Shown: positions 11,346 through 22,832 of the stretch, in pieces | Position numbering within the stretch: position 1 is the stretch's first letter | How the letters are laid out: every line of letters starts with the position of its first letter | Assembly: GCA_000733355.1 (NCBI GenBank) | Contig: JNVV01000050.1 | Location: 117,374-170,507 of the forward strand | Source: Falciphora oryzae | Lineage: Eukaryota > Ascomycota > Sordariomycetes > Magnaporthales > Magnaporthaceae | DNA length: 53,134 nucleotides | Direction of reading: 5' to 3' | Notes under the pieces: model-generated | Told to the model about the DNA's origin: nothing | Database searches by the model: none | The model's input: the letters and a program-made list of their open reading frames with translations, nothing else | Position numbers and translations under genes: made by a program

Positions 11346-12189
11346 AGATATCTGGGGCACTCGCAGAGTCTTTTAGTCATTCACTTAAGGTGATAGTTGA
11401 GGTAGGGCAGCAGCAACGAACTGCAAATGAATGCCAGGCGTCGACCGCACATACGTTTAGTTGGGAGGGTTGCTCCACTGTGCGTCTGGTCTCTGCTAGG
11501 CACCGTGCTCCCCAACCTATTCTACCTAGAACTTGCTCTGCCCAGCTTCATTACGTTATTACACGCACGTGCCTCTGGCCACATTCAGGGACCTGGAGGT
11601 GGCTCTTGCAGCGACGAGCAGGCGGAGGCCTGTCGCGCACGGGGTACGTGACTTCGAGGTAGCTCGACGTGCTCTGGTCAGTCACCCGGGCAAATTGTCC
11701 CTCGTCGCCCGCCTCCATCCCATGCCCCCCATTCCATGCCGTTGTAAGGTGGGCCAGCCTGACCAGTGCTAGCCCAGAATCAAGTCTGCCGATGTCAACC
11801 CAGGCCCGCGAGTCTTTACATGTCGCGACCACAGGAGGTCGTGCGGCGCTCGCCGGTTAGGTCTGACGCGTCTACATAACTACCTAGGTCATATAGCCGC
11901 TAGCCACCGCCAGGTAGCCTGCCAAAGTCAATTCTATCAGGTTGATCAATTATCCCCGTTGAGGCACCGTATTTATGGGGGACGTAGGTAGGAATTTTAC
12001 GCATACTTAGGTCTCTCTCCCTGAACGCGCCAGATATGCATATCCGGCCCGCTGCCCAGCTTGTGCCCAGTGGCCCCCCACATGCACCCACCCAAGCCTC
12101 AACGCCGGGTCTGGTTCCCTGGGGACCGTCGTTGCAAGGTGTCAGTCAGGCTTTCGTCCCGAATCGTCCGTTTCTCTCCATTCCCCCTG

Positions 12190-13124
12190 TTTATTATTAT
12201 TTTTTTTCCCCCTTCTTTTTTCTTCTTTTTCCTTTCCTCTTTCTTCTCCTCCCACATCAAAGAAAACGACATCTATCCGATCGGCAGCTGCTGTCAAGTT
12301 CCTCCAGGGGACAACTCTTTTTTTACGTCCTTTTCCTTTTTCTCTCCTATTTCGTTATTTTCCGCTTTTGATTCATCGTTGTGTCCTTGTCCCGTTTGTG
12401 CTGTCTGGTGTTGCCGTTAGTTCCGCTTCGAGTCCAACAGGTACCAAGTCCACGGCCAACCGAACCTGACTCCCATCTCTGGATTCTTTGATGATAGCCT
12501 GGTCCGGTATCTGCCTCCAGCACCTCCACAGAACCGAGCCTCCACCGCCCGCCTTTTCTCATCTCTAATTCCCCGAATCGCATCGCTCTGCTTTTTTTTT
12601 TCTTTTTTTTTTTTTTTTCTTTTTCTTTTCTTCCTGCTCCAGTGCCATCGTTTCAGCCTGCTGTGATTCCACTCCCGGCTCTCTCTCTCTCTACCTGGCC
12701 GCCCAGGCACCGCTCAATCGACGTCTCTCTGCTTCCGCCTCGAGAGCGCTGCTCTGGCGCTAGCCCTACACTAGAGCTTACCGCCCTTGTTTTCCCCTCA
12801 TCAAGGCCGCCTCTTTCCTCTGTCACTTCGCGGGTCCGACTCGTCGCACGCGCCACGTTCGCCACGCGATTTTCATTTTGACAGCCTTCGATCTTCAGGC
12901 TTCCGTCTTGGGAGCTCCGACCTGTCAAAACTTGTCGCAGTCCTGTCGCCAAGTGTCGCCGAGCGGGACATTCTAAGCTTTTAGGTCTTCTGGTGGCGCG
13001 GTTTCTGTCCAACCGAAAAAGGAATCCAATTCCTTGCTGCACCGTTTCCCCCGCCTTGCCTCCCACCTATCAGGTCTCTTTTTTTCCTCCCTTTTTTTTT
13101 TTTTTTTTTTTTTTTTCTCCCTCC
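12190..13124 (+). promoter_or_regulatory. Poly-T / polypyrimidine tracts upstream of PUB1
   Basis: Three T-rich tracts, about 12190-12253, 12591-12635 and 13076-13124, lie within 1.1 kb of the PUB1 ATG; the last ends about 180 bp before it. If transcribed, they would give U-rich stretches in the 5' leader. Their position and strand are seen directly; any regulatory effect is inferred. Confidence 0.6.
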
Positions 13125-13305
13125 GCCAATTTTCCTTTAGTCTCGGCCGTCTCAACCGAGCGACGACCACCTCGCATCGCGCCGACCCGTATTATTCCAC
13201 ATTCAAGCTTCAAACCGGATTCCGTGTCCGCTGCACCTCGGTCGCAACATAACTAGAGCCTATCTCCCTGCCTAGACTACCTGATCCGACCGTCAAACCG
13301 ACGAC

Positions 13306-15130
13306 ATGGCTGACAACGGAGCCCCCGCCGGCACGACCCAGCTGCCACCTCCCCCTCAGCAGGGCCCTGGTGCGCCAGGCTACGATGGCGCCCAGAATGG
13401 CCAGCCAAACCAGAGCCACATGCAGCCGCCCCCCCTGCACATCCCCCAGAATACGAACCCGATCCCCACGGCCATCACGTCGCCAATGGGTGGCGGAGAC
13501 AAGAGTGGGCTCATGTCGCCAGGCGGTACCACTCCGTTCGGCCGCCGCACTGCCCCCGAGCCCAACAAGCGCGCTCTCTATGTGGGCGGCCTTGATGCCC
13601 GTGTGACCGAGGATGTTCTGCGCCAGATCTTCGAGACGACTGGTCACGTCCAGAACGTTAAGATCATTCCCGACAAGAACGTGAGTGTTTGCCGTGACTG
13701 TGACGCCGCCGTTTTGTCTGCTCCCCGCCCGACCAATCTTGCATCCGTTCTATAGCGATGGCCTACTAACCGATTGCTTGTACTCAACAACAGGCCAAGG
13801 GCTTCAACTACGGCTTCGTCGAGTACGACGACCCTGGTGCGGCTGACAGGGCCATGCAGACCCTGAACGGACGTCGGGTTCACCAGTCGGTACGTCAAGA
13901 GCCCACAAGCAGCTTTCCCTCGACCACACGTGCCGCTCCTGCGAAATAGCTCGCTATCTGCTCACACATTTTATTTAGGAAATCCGCGTCAACTGGGCGT
14001 ATCAATCGGCCAACACGACGACCAAGGAGGACACGTCTAACCACTTCCACATCTTCGTTGGTGATCTGTCCAACGAGGTCAACGACGAGGTTCTGACACA
14101 GGCCTTCTCCGTCTTTGGCTCGGTCTCGGAGGCTCGCGTCATGTGGGACATGAAGACTGGCCGTTCGCGCGGATATGGCTTCGTCGCCTTCCGTGACCGC
14201 CCAGATGCCGAGAAGGCTCTGAGCTCCATGGACGGAGAATGGCTTGGATCTCGAGCCATCCGCTGCAACTGGGCGAATCAGAAGGGCCAGCCCTCGATTG
14301 CCCAACAGCAGGCGATGCAAGCCATGGGCATGACCCCTACCACCCCCTATGGCCACCACCACTTCCCGACCCACGGCATGCAGAGCTACGAAATGGTCCT
14401 CAACCAGACCCCGGCCTACCAGACAACCTGCTATGTTGGAAACCTGACCCCTTACACCACCGCCAACGACCTGGTCCCGCTTTTCCAGAACTTTGGCTAT
14501 GTGGTCGAGTCTCGCTTCCAAGCCGATCGTGGCTTTGCCTTTATCAAGATGGACACGCACGAGAACGCCACATCCGCCATCTGCAACCTGAATGGCTACA
14601 ACGTTAATGGCCGGCCGCTCAAGTGCAGCGTACGTACTCTACATCGTTCCCTCCGCCTTGCCTCGCGTTGTCGTTTGGAATGACTTGTTTTGACTAACGT
14701 GTGCGTGCATGTTGAAGTGGGGCAAGGACAAGAACACGGCCAGTCCTCAGGTCGGCTTTGACCCGTCCCAGGGATCCTTCAGCCCTCAGAGCGCCCAGGG
14801 ACCCGGACCTGGTTTCCCTGGAACCCCCTCCAGCTTCTTTCCGCAGTATGGTGGTGAGTGTGCTTTTCCGTCCCATACAAAACTCATGATGCGATATCCT
14901 CTTCTGACATATTTCCTTATTTTTCTCATTCAGGCCAGTTCAGTGGCCAGCAGGGCAACTTCGGGCCCAACCAAGCGCAGTCTCCTGCCGGCTACCCCCA
15001 GCAGCCCATGGCGTTCAACAGCCCACAGAGCGCCGGTGGATACGGCCGTGGCCAGCAGCCCCCCAATACTCAGTGGACCTCGTCCCCGGGACAGAACTTC
15101 AACAACGGATACTCGGGCTACCAGGGCTAG
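13306..15130 (+). CDS. PUB1: Three-RRM poly(U)/poly(A)-binding protein Pub1 (TIA1 family)
   Basis: Binds U-rich mRNA elements; in yeast it stabilises ARE-like transcripts and enters stress granules. Model: join(13306..13680, 13794..13889, 13979..14629, 14718..14853, 14934..15130), 484 aa. RRM1 starts at RALYVGGLDARVTEDVLRQI and is cut by two introns. RRM2 spans HIFVGDLSNEVNDEVLTQAF to IRCNWANQ, with RNP1 RGYGFVAF. RRM3 begins TCYVGNLTPYTTANDLVPLF and has RNP1 RGFAFIKM. The ends are Pro/Gly/Gln-rich, typical of TIA-family proteins. Introns are 80-113 nt with textbook signals: TACTAAC in intron 1, GACTAAC in intron 3. The ATG context GACGACATGG is acceptable. The gene is divergent from the Med2-like gene and tandem with YAK1. 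Confidence 0.95.
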
Positions 15131-16331
15131 CGTGCCAGAAGTCGCGTCCTGGACAGGGGGCCATGCCCATCATAGGCAGCCTGTCTCTGTGAGGCGTCGA
15201 TGCGAGCACGACACGGGCGGGATCGTGGGGAAACACGTGCATACCGGGCCCGAAAGGGTTTGGCAGCTAAACGGATCGTCCCAGTTGGCCGCCAGCATCT
15301 CGTGCCCGGGCCAGTACGGCCTTGGCCTGATCCAACAAGCATATGTGATGGCCTCCCCACCACCACGGCAATGTTTTCTCTCGCGCTGTCTTGCTCTCCA
15401 GTTATTTCTTTCCTCTACTATCTCTCTCCTCCTCTCGGTGGCTTTGGTGGGTTGAAAATTGAATGAAGTGACTATTCGCGTCCTGTTTTTCTAGGTCGTT
15501 TCCTACCGGCTTTTACGTGTCTCTCGGTCCTCTTCTCCTCTTTCTCTAATCTGCACGACTGTTTTCCATTTCGTCTCCAGCTGCCTGCCTACCTGGCTCG
15601 GTGTACTGATTGCCGGGGATGTCTCTTCCGTGTGTTCTTTCTATTTCCGGTTGATTTCCCGCGCGCTGGTGAGCTTCCTTTTCTTTCCCTCGAGGCATTT
15701 ACAATCTCCTGGGTTTGGGCCTTTTTGTAGTGGCAGGCATCGCCCCCCTGACCAGAGGGAAAAAAGTTCTCGTTCCTTTTGATTTCAGCCGCTGGATACC
15801 ACCTCGAGCATAGTGGAATGCTTTCTCCGACTCCAATTTTCCTTTTGACGACTTATGATAGTATTACTTCATCACGAACTGCTCTAATATGGGGCTCTTC
15901 GCCGCACTCAGCGGTCTAGGAAGCGCTGATTTTCTGTCAGGGACTAACGGAGCGTCGCGAATTTACTTTTATGACCTGTTACGACTTTTTTTTCTTTTTT
16001 TTTTTTTTTTTATCTTCTCGTCTCTTTGGTCTTCTCATTTCCTCCCTCAATTCACTTATTTTGGGGGTCACGTCCATTCTTCGTTTCGTTTTACAGTTTA
16101 TCCATTCCTTTTCATTCTTTATTCCAGGCTCTGCCTCTTTTTTCTTATTCTCCTCCAAATCTCTTTAGATGATGAGGGTGGATAGAATGTGAACATATGT
16201 GCTGCCCTGATCTGGATACATACAGATACGAATCTTGTTGTTGACCCCCCGGCTTCTTTGATTAGGCCTTTGCCGCCGAGAATGACCCTTCCTAAGCCGT
16301 TGGCACACATCGCAGGTCGCCTGTCAGCTTT

Positions 16332-16365
16332 NNNNNNNNNNNNNNNNNNNNNNNNNNNNNNNNNN
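16332..16365. other. Assembly gap (34 N)
   Basis: Thirty-four consecutive undetermined bases between PUB1 and YAK1. Flanking DNA includes homopolymer runs (A run near 16389, T run near 16449), a plausible reason for assembly failure. True length is unknown. Confidence 1.
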
Positions 16366-17096
16366 CCCACCACGTCTGATCCGAGGATGAAAAAAAAAAA
16401 AAAGGAGCTGGGAACCCGTACCCTCACTCGGCATTCGCCATGTGTAGCTTTTTTTTTTTTTTTTTCAAACTACCTGCATAGACCTCGGGTCGTCTGGACC
16501 TAACGGCATCCGTGGATTTCTATGCTTTTGGTTATGTAGCGAGGTATACCTGTGCCACAGGCCACCTAGCCACTCGCGGACATCAACTCAGCCGCAGGTA
16601 GGTACCTGACTGTAGGCACATCAGCGGGCTCACCAAGCAAAGTGCAGATACACGAGACTCGAGATGGCGGCAATTTACACGCAAGCTACGTACGGACGCA
16701 AGAAATGCCGTGCAACCTAATGGATTTGTGCTCGTAGCCGTCCAGGCGGGACGCGTCGTCAAGTGCACACATTGCGAAGAACAGGCCTGTCCTGTGTTGT
16801 GAGGTAGCCGCTCCCAGGAGGTGCTCGGGTAGCATCGGATTGAGTTTGGGGGTTCGTCCCCGGAATAACCTGGTGCTAGGTGGCCGCCGTCTGGCAGGCC
16901 TGGGCGGAGGGACACTGTGGACCTGGGCAGCTGCCGACAACGTGTCTATGGAGGTTGGGTACCTATGGCCCGCGAGGAGGTGCTAGTCTAGTGCCTTGAT
17001 TGTGTTGGGTGTCGCGAGCAATTTCTGTCGCTGATCGCTGGTCGGGTGCGGGACCCCAAGCTTTTGGGTTCTCTGCTCGCCCGCGCCGTGAATTGT

Positions 17097-17122
17097 AACC
17101 TGTAACCCGCAACCTGTAACCC
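17097..17122 (+). repeat. 12-bp direct repeat upstream of YAK1
   Basis: AACCTGTAACCC occurs at 17097-17108 and again at 17111-17122, separated by GC, about 350 bp before the YAK1 ATG. It could be a paired factor site or chance. Confidence 0.5.
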
Positions 17123-17475
17123 AGAACGTAGCGGTGCGCCACTCGCTGTCTCCATTGCTGCAGCTGTCTGGGACTGTTGACTGTGCGACGGCCGCAGTCA
17201 TAGCCAATAGCCATACCCCCCAACTCGCCCAAGCCCATCTCAATCGTCCAGCCTCCGTTCCATGCCCATCACCGAATGTGCCACTCCACTGGTACCTGTT
17301 GACTAAGGCAGCCTCCCTCCCTCCCCATCGACCCCGACCAACGCTGCTTGCTCAACTGAGCATCCTGCCGCCGCACTCTCCCTCTCGCTCTCATCGAGCG
17401 AGCATGCCGCCTCGGTCTCTGAGGTCGTAACAAGCCCAACGCCCGCCCGCCAGACCCCGTCGCCTGCGTCCCGTC

Positions 17476-20400
17476 ATGGATTCATGGCAGTCGTACTCGG
17501 ATCCTGCTGGCGCGTCCCGACGTTATAACGACACCAGCCAGAGCCAGGCGCAGAGCCAAGGTCAGGGCCAGAACCCGAGCCTGTCGCGGGATTTCAACGG
17601 GCAGCAGCCACAGCACCACAGCCCAGCGCAGCAGCAGCAACAACAACAACCACCACCATCATCGCAGCACCACCTTCTTCATCTCCATCAGCCGCAGCAG
17701 CAGCAGCAGCAGCAACAACAACAACCACCACCATCATCGCAGCACCACCTTCTTCATCTCCATCAGCCGCAGCAGCAGCAGCAGCAGCAACAACAACAAC
17801 AGCCGCCGCAGCAGCAGCAGAACCATCATCACCACCAGCAGCCGCCCGTATTTAAATACGACCAGTACAACTCACAGCAGCATCACCATCAGCAGCAGCA
17901 GCAGCACCATATCCTTCAGTCTCCAAATATCAAGTCGGCAACATCCCCAATCGGCGCGCCACAGCTACGCGACGGCAACGGCGACGTTGCAATGGCGGAT
18001 GCGAACGACCAGTACGCTGGCATGAAGTACCCGATGCGGCCGCATCACCAATCCCACCTGAGCGGCGGCCGCCCGGGCACGCTCCAGTCCCCGCAGGAGA
18101 CTTCAGCCGCTGCCCAACGCTACTCCCCCATGGAGGTCATGTCACCCACCTCGCCCTATGCGCCCTACACCCCGAAGTCGGCCGCGAACAGCCAGTTCTC
18201 CAACCCCACGGGCCATCGGCAGTCGCCCTCTCGCATTTCCGACTACGGCGGCGCCATGCAGAGTCCATACCCCCCGCAGAGCCCCTACTACCCAGGCCGC
18301 CAGCCGTCGCTGTCCCAGCCTCATTCGCACACCTCGCAGCACCAGCAGCTGCCTCCAATCTCGCCTCATCTAGGCGCCCACGACGGCTATCCCCAGTCTG
18401 CCGGCACCCCTACCGACTCGCCCTACTCCGCAGACCCCAAATCGCCGAGGCGCCCCGTCGCGCAGCCTCCTCCCAGTCTCGCCCCCGAAAGAGGCCCTGT
18501 CCCCGAGCTGAAGAAGCTAAGATCGCCTGCAGACTTGCGCCCCAAGGTCAACGCACAGCCCCCGTTCCGCAGGGCGAATCCTGAGGGCGGCTTCATAAGT
18601 GTACTTGCCCGCCTTTTTCCTCTTTTTCTTCCTTCTGCTTCCCTCCCCCCTGGCTAATGAAGCCGTCTACTGATCGATGAACCTCTCGGCTGACCGACTC
18701 TTCCTTACACGCGCCCTTTACAGCCACTTCAAGCTCTTACCGTGCATCTTCCAGCGACCTACAGAATCTGCAATCCCAGCTTCAAATACGAGTCTTCGAG
18801 AAACCCCCGCCGAGTCTTGACGAAGCCGAGCAAGGGCACCAAGAACGATGGGTTCGACAACGAGGATAGCGACTACATCCTCTATGTCAATGATATCCTG
18901 GGGTCCGAAGAGGCTGGTCACAAGTAAGTGCTGCTGGCATCGTCGTGACTTGAAAAGTCCATCATCATCGGGCTTTCGCTGGCATTTGTGTCGAAGTCAT
19001 GGCTGACTTTTTTCCTTCTTCCTTCTTCCCCTGCAAAGGAACCGCTACCTTATCCTCGATGTCCTAGGCCAAGGCACGTTCGGGCAGGTCGTCAAGTGCC
19101 AGAACTTGAAGACACAAGAGGTCGTCGCGGTCAAGGTCATAAAAAATCGCACCGCGTACTTTAACCAATCTATGATGGAAGTTTCCGTTCTCGACTTGGT
19201 ACGTTCAACAGCAATACGTCACTCATTATCACACCCTCTCAAGCAAGCACTATTCTTGGGCCTGGTTTCCCGGGGGCCCAGGCTTCTGGTATCTGTAGGC
19301 CACCCCTGCTGACACGCAACTCCGGCCGACAGCTCAACACCAAGCTTGACAAGAATGATGATCACCACCTGCTACGACTGAAGGACACATTCATCCACAG
19401 GCAACATCTCTGCTTGGTGTTTGAGCTCCTCAGCGTCAACCTGTACGAACTAATCAAACAGAACCAGTTCAGGGGCCTCAGCACGACGCTGGTCCGCGTG
19501 TTCGCCCAGCAGTTGCTGAACGGGCTGGCACTGTTGAACAAGGCACGGCTCATCCATTGCGACCTCAAGCCCGAGAACATCCTGCTCAAGAACCTCGAGA
19601 GCCCCATCATCAAGATCATCGACTTCGGCTCGGCATGTGACGAGCGGCAGACAGTATACACCTACATCCAGTCGCGCTTCTACAGGTCCCCCGAGGTCCT
19701 GCTCGGACTGCCCTACTCGTCCGCCATCGACATGTGGTCGCTTGGATGCATCGTGGTGGAGCTGTTCCTCGGCCTGCCTCTGTTCCCCGGCTCCTCCGAG
19801 TACAACCAGGTTTCCAGGATAGTCGAAATGCTCGGCAACCCGCCCAACTGGATGATGGAGATGGGGAAACAGGCGGGCGAGTTCTTTGAAAAGCGATCCG
19901 ACGAGTTTGGGCGACGGACCTATCACCTTAAGAGCATGGAGCAGTACTCGCGCGAGCACAATGCCAAGGAGCAGCCCAGCAAGAAGTACTTCCAGGCCAA
20001 CACTCTGCCCGAAATCATCAAGACGTACCCGATGCCGCGGAAGAACATGAAGCAGAGCGAGATAGACCGGGGTATGTCTGGACCTTTTTCTTTCCTCTAT
20101 ATCATGTCGCCTTCTGTCCCGGGCCTGTCTTTTCGAGATCTGACCCTGCTAACATGGCACCTGCACGCGCACACAGAGATGAATAACCGGATCGCCTTCA
20201 TCGACTTCGTCAGGGGACTTCTAACCATCAATCCGCTGGAAAGGTGGTCGCCACAGCAAGCCAAACTACACCCCTTCATCACCCAGCAAAAGTACACCGG
20301 GCCGTTTGTTCCACCGATGAACCTCAAGTCGAGCTCGCTCAATAGGTCGCCCGCACCGGGGACCCAGCAGCAGCAGCAGGCCGAGGCACTTAGCAAGCAG

Positions 20401-21081
20401 CGCGCCCAAGCAGCGCAGGCGCAGGCAAACTCGGCCGCCCAAGGGGCTTACGCGATGGGGGCAGGCCAATATCAGCAGCAGCAGCAGCAGCCCCAGCCCC
20501 AACAGCAACAACAACGTCAGCAGCATCAACCGCAAGGGCTCGCCCAGCCAACCCCACCTATGTATCCCAACAACTCCCTGTACTCGCCGGGCGGCAGTGG
20601 TCACGCGGCCCCGCCCCCGCCGTATGCGCCTGCCCAGAATGCCTATGGACAAATGGTTATGCCTCAGGCCCCTGCGCAGATGCCGCCGGCGAACTACTCG
20701 GCGGTGCCGGTGCAGCAGCCGCAAGCGCCCCAGCAGCAGTCGCAGTCAAGCATGTACGCGCAGCAGGCTGCTAGGTCGCGCCAGCGCGCCTCGACGATGG
20801 AGCAGCAACAGAGCGGCATTCCTGCCGCGATCCAGAGGGTGGCAAGCCATCTGGATCCGAGCCAACCCATCCGATTGCAGCCGAGTCCTGCTTACTATCC
20901 TCCGCCGGCCGACGGTGGGTCCCTGATGGACCAAAGCGTGGGTCGCCTCGGGTCTGGCCGGAGAGGCAGCCGTGCGCAGCAACAGGGAGGGCGAGGAAAC
21001 AACAGGGACTTTATCCGGAACCTGGAGGAGCGGACGCTTGAGGAGGGTTTCATGGGCGGCCAGCAGGGCTCTTGGCACTGA
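17476..21081 (+). CDS. YAK1: Dual-specificity protein kinase Yak1 (DYRK family)
   Basis: Growth-restraining kinase opposed by PKA/TOR in yeast, acting in nucleus and cytoplasm. Model: join(17476..18600, 18724..18923, 19039..19198, 19333..20071, 20177..21081), 1042 aa. Residues 1 to about 375 are Gln/His/Pro-rich. The DYRK-homology segment follows (PLQALTVHLPATYRICNPSF, then NEDSDYILYVNDI). Kinase motifs: GQGTFGQV, VAVKVIK (Lys near 474), IHCDLKPENILL and IDFGSACDE. The activation loop contains YTYIQSRFYRSPE, where the second Tyr is the autophosphorylation site expected in DYRKs. A long Gln/Pro-rich tail with several poly-Q runs ends the protein. The CD of HCDLKP replaces the usual RD, as in Yak1 orthologues. 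Intron 4 (20072-20176) is 105 nt with no in-frame stop, so its retention would keep the frame. Confidence 0.95.
17650..17799 (+). repeat. Perfect 75-bp tandem duplication in YAK1 exon 1
   Basis: Copies at 17650-17724 and 17725-17799 appear identical base for base, including the order of CAG and CAA codons (six CAG then four CAA). Each encodes PPPSSQHHLLHLHQP followed by ten Gln. A partial copy of the Gln run precedes the first. Being 25 codons, it keeps the frame. Confidence 0.9.
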
Positions 21082-22832
21082 GTTACAGCAAGACTGACCG
21101 ACCAACAGACCGTCTTGCCCCGAAAAGGCGTCAAGCAGGCGTGGGACCATGGTGTTGTTCGTCCTGTTATTTCTTGTCTTCTTTCTTCTTTCGCTTCCAC
21201 GTATGTTCCTGAAGTCTAGATGGTCACTAGGCCGTCTGCCGGCCCGCCTCACGCTCTCCAAAGCATCACTTCAAAGAGCCGTGCAGGTCCGGGCTGTGCC
21301 TGTTTCGGCTAGCTCGGCTGCGGTATCGGGCACGTACAAGATTGTTCAGCTGCCATCGTGTCCGATATCTCGGTGTGGGCAATAGCTTTCCGCGCATGAG
21401 AGGAAGGATCCGAAACAGGGGGTATGTTCTGCATAGAACAATCGCCATGCGCAGGTGGTGAGAGTCGACGGGGAGCAACACGGGAGACAGATGTCTACCC
21501 CTGGCTGTTTAGATCGCATCGCCCAAGTCCGCAGCCCACCGTGTTGTTCCGGCCCAGTGGGTCAGATGAGGAGGCAGGCAGGCAGGCTCGTCGTTTTCAA
21601 GGCTCGTCTATGGGTTCGTGGCAGCTACAGCCTCAAGGATGTCATTACCCCGTATCTGTGCTGCTTAGCTTCGGTTCAAGGGGAGACAAACTGGCAGCCT
21701 GTTGATGTGGATGTGACGGATCTAGGCCCGTCGGCTAGTGAGGCTACCTACCAGGACGCTAGGCGAGGAACAAGGGGGCGGTTGGGTGGGCGGGTGCAAA
21801 AACCTGGTGAACACTATGCATGGTGGAAAGTGGCGAAGGGCTCTGGGAGGGCGGTCTTGGTTTTTTTTTTTTCCCTTTTTTTCCGTCGAATCGCATGAGG
21901 AAATGAGATCCGACACGACGGTATGTCAAATCTATCTACCTGGGTACCGAGGTGCCTGGCTTGTTCTCTCTGGCGAGCACACCCTCGACAGAGCTCAAGG
22001 GCGCGTCTCTAGAGGCACGGCTCCTGTGTGTGCGCATGCGTGTTATCCATGGTGGGTATGAGGAGCCTCCTGTATAATCATCGTTCTGGTGTTCTGGGTG
22101 GGGGTATATGGGAGAGGCAAGAGAGGATCAATCGGGGTATTCATTGGCCCAATAAAAAGAGGTGTCAAGATCAAACACTGCCTGAATAAATGCAGCCGTA
22201 CCTTGATCCGCCCCTTATCCCTCTTGCCTTTCGTTTCCTTTCTCTCCTTCTCTCTCGTTTAGTGCCCTTGATAAGCACATATACAGATATTCCCTCGAGC
22301 CACCAGATCACAATTTGGGATTGCCCTTGGGACCTCCCTCTGTGATGCATCCGACGCTATCGGGACTTTGGGGGAAGGAACAATGCCTCCGGGGCAATGG
22401 GGCGATGCCTCGACTAGGGCGTAATCTCTTGTTAATCAAAAGTACCTGTTTCTCGGCGACTGAGCTGGCAAGTAGCTATGACCATAACGGGTATGAGGGT
22501 TGTTATTATTTCTTGCGGCGGTGGGCTGATCGCTCCATGCGTCACGCCTGCATGCGCCATTGTCCCAGGTGTCCTCCCGCTGCAGGGGCTGGGCCAGCAC
22601 CAGGGAAGTCGTAGGGTGTTGTATACCTTCTCAGTGGCTAAAGCCGTGGTCCTCCTTGTCTAACAAATAGTGCGAGCCGGTCGAGGCTGCCGGGCTGTTG
22701 CGTGCCTCCGGTCCGGCAGCACGTCGGCGGTGACAACGACATGCGCAGCGACGAGTCCTTGCAGCCCCAGTTGTTCCTGGGAGGCTCGGATGCGCGACCT
22801 CGGTCATTGGTGTTGCGCTGGGTCGGCCCGTC
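21082..22832. other. Convergent intergenic region, YAK1 / RRM gene
   Basis: A 1.75-kb interval between two 3' ends. ORFs of up to 147 codons show no domain and a biased composition, so none is called. It should hold 3' UTRs of both genes; a short T run is at about 21860-21882. Confidence 0.45.

Larger units (their letters stand above)
11308..13305. promoter_or_regulatory. Divergent intergenic region, Med2-like / PUB1
   Basis: Two kb without a supported gene. The left half carries CCTAGG-type elements (11333-11345, 11879-11888). The right 1.1 kb is strongly pyrimidine-rich and has three long T-rich tracts, as expected for a fungal promoter and long 5' leader upstream of PUB1. Confidence 0.5.
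15131..17475. promoter_or_regulatory. Intergenic PUB1 - YAK1 with assembly gap
   Basis: No supported gene in 2.3 kb. The left part (to about 16170) is T-rich, suited to a long PUB1 3' UTR, with a poly-T tract at 15985-16011 and another at 16449-16465. A 34-N gap lies at 16332-16365. Right of it are GGTACC/CCTAGG-type elements (16594-16610), a 12-bp direct repeat (17097-17122) and the pyrimidine-rich YAK1 leader. Confidence 0.5.

Noticed and set aside
16847..16862. GGTTCGTCCCC, resembling a tRNA T-arm/B box.
   Set aside because: No matching A box, anticodon arm or acceptor stem could be built around it.
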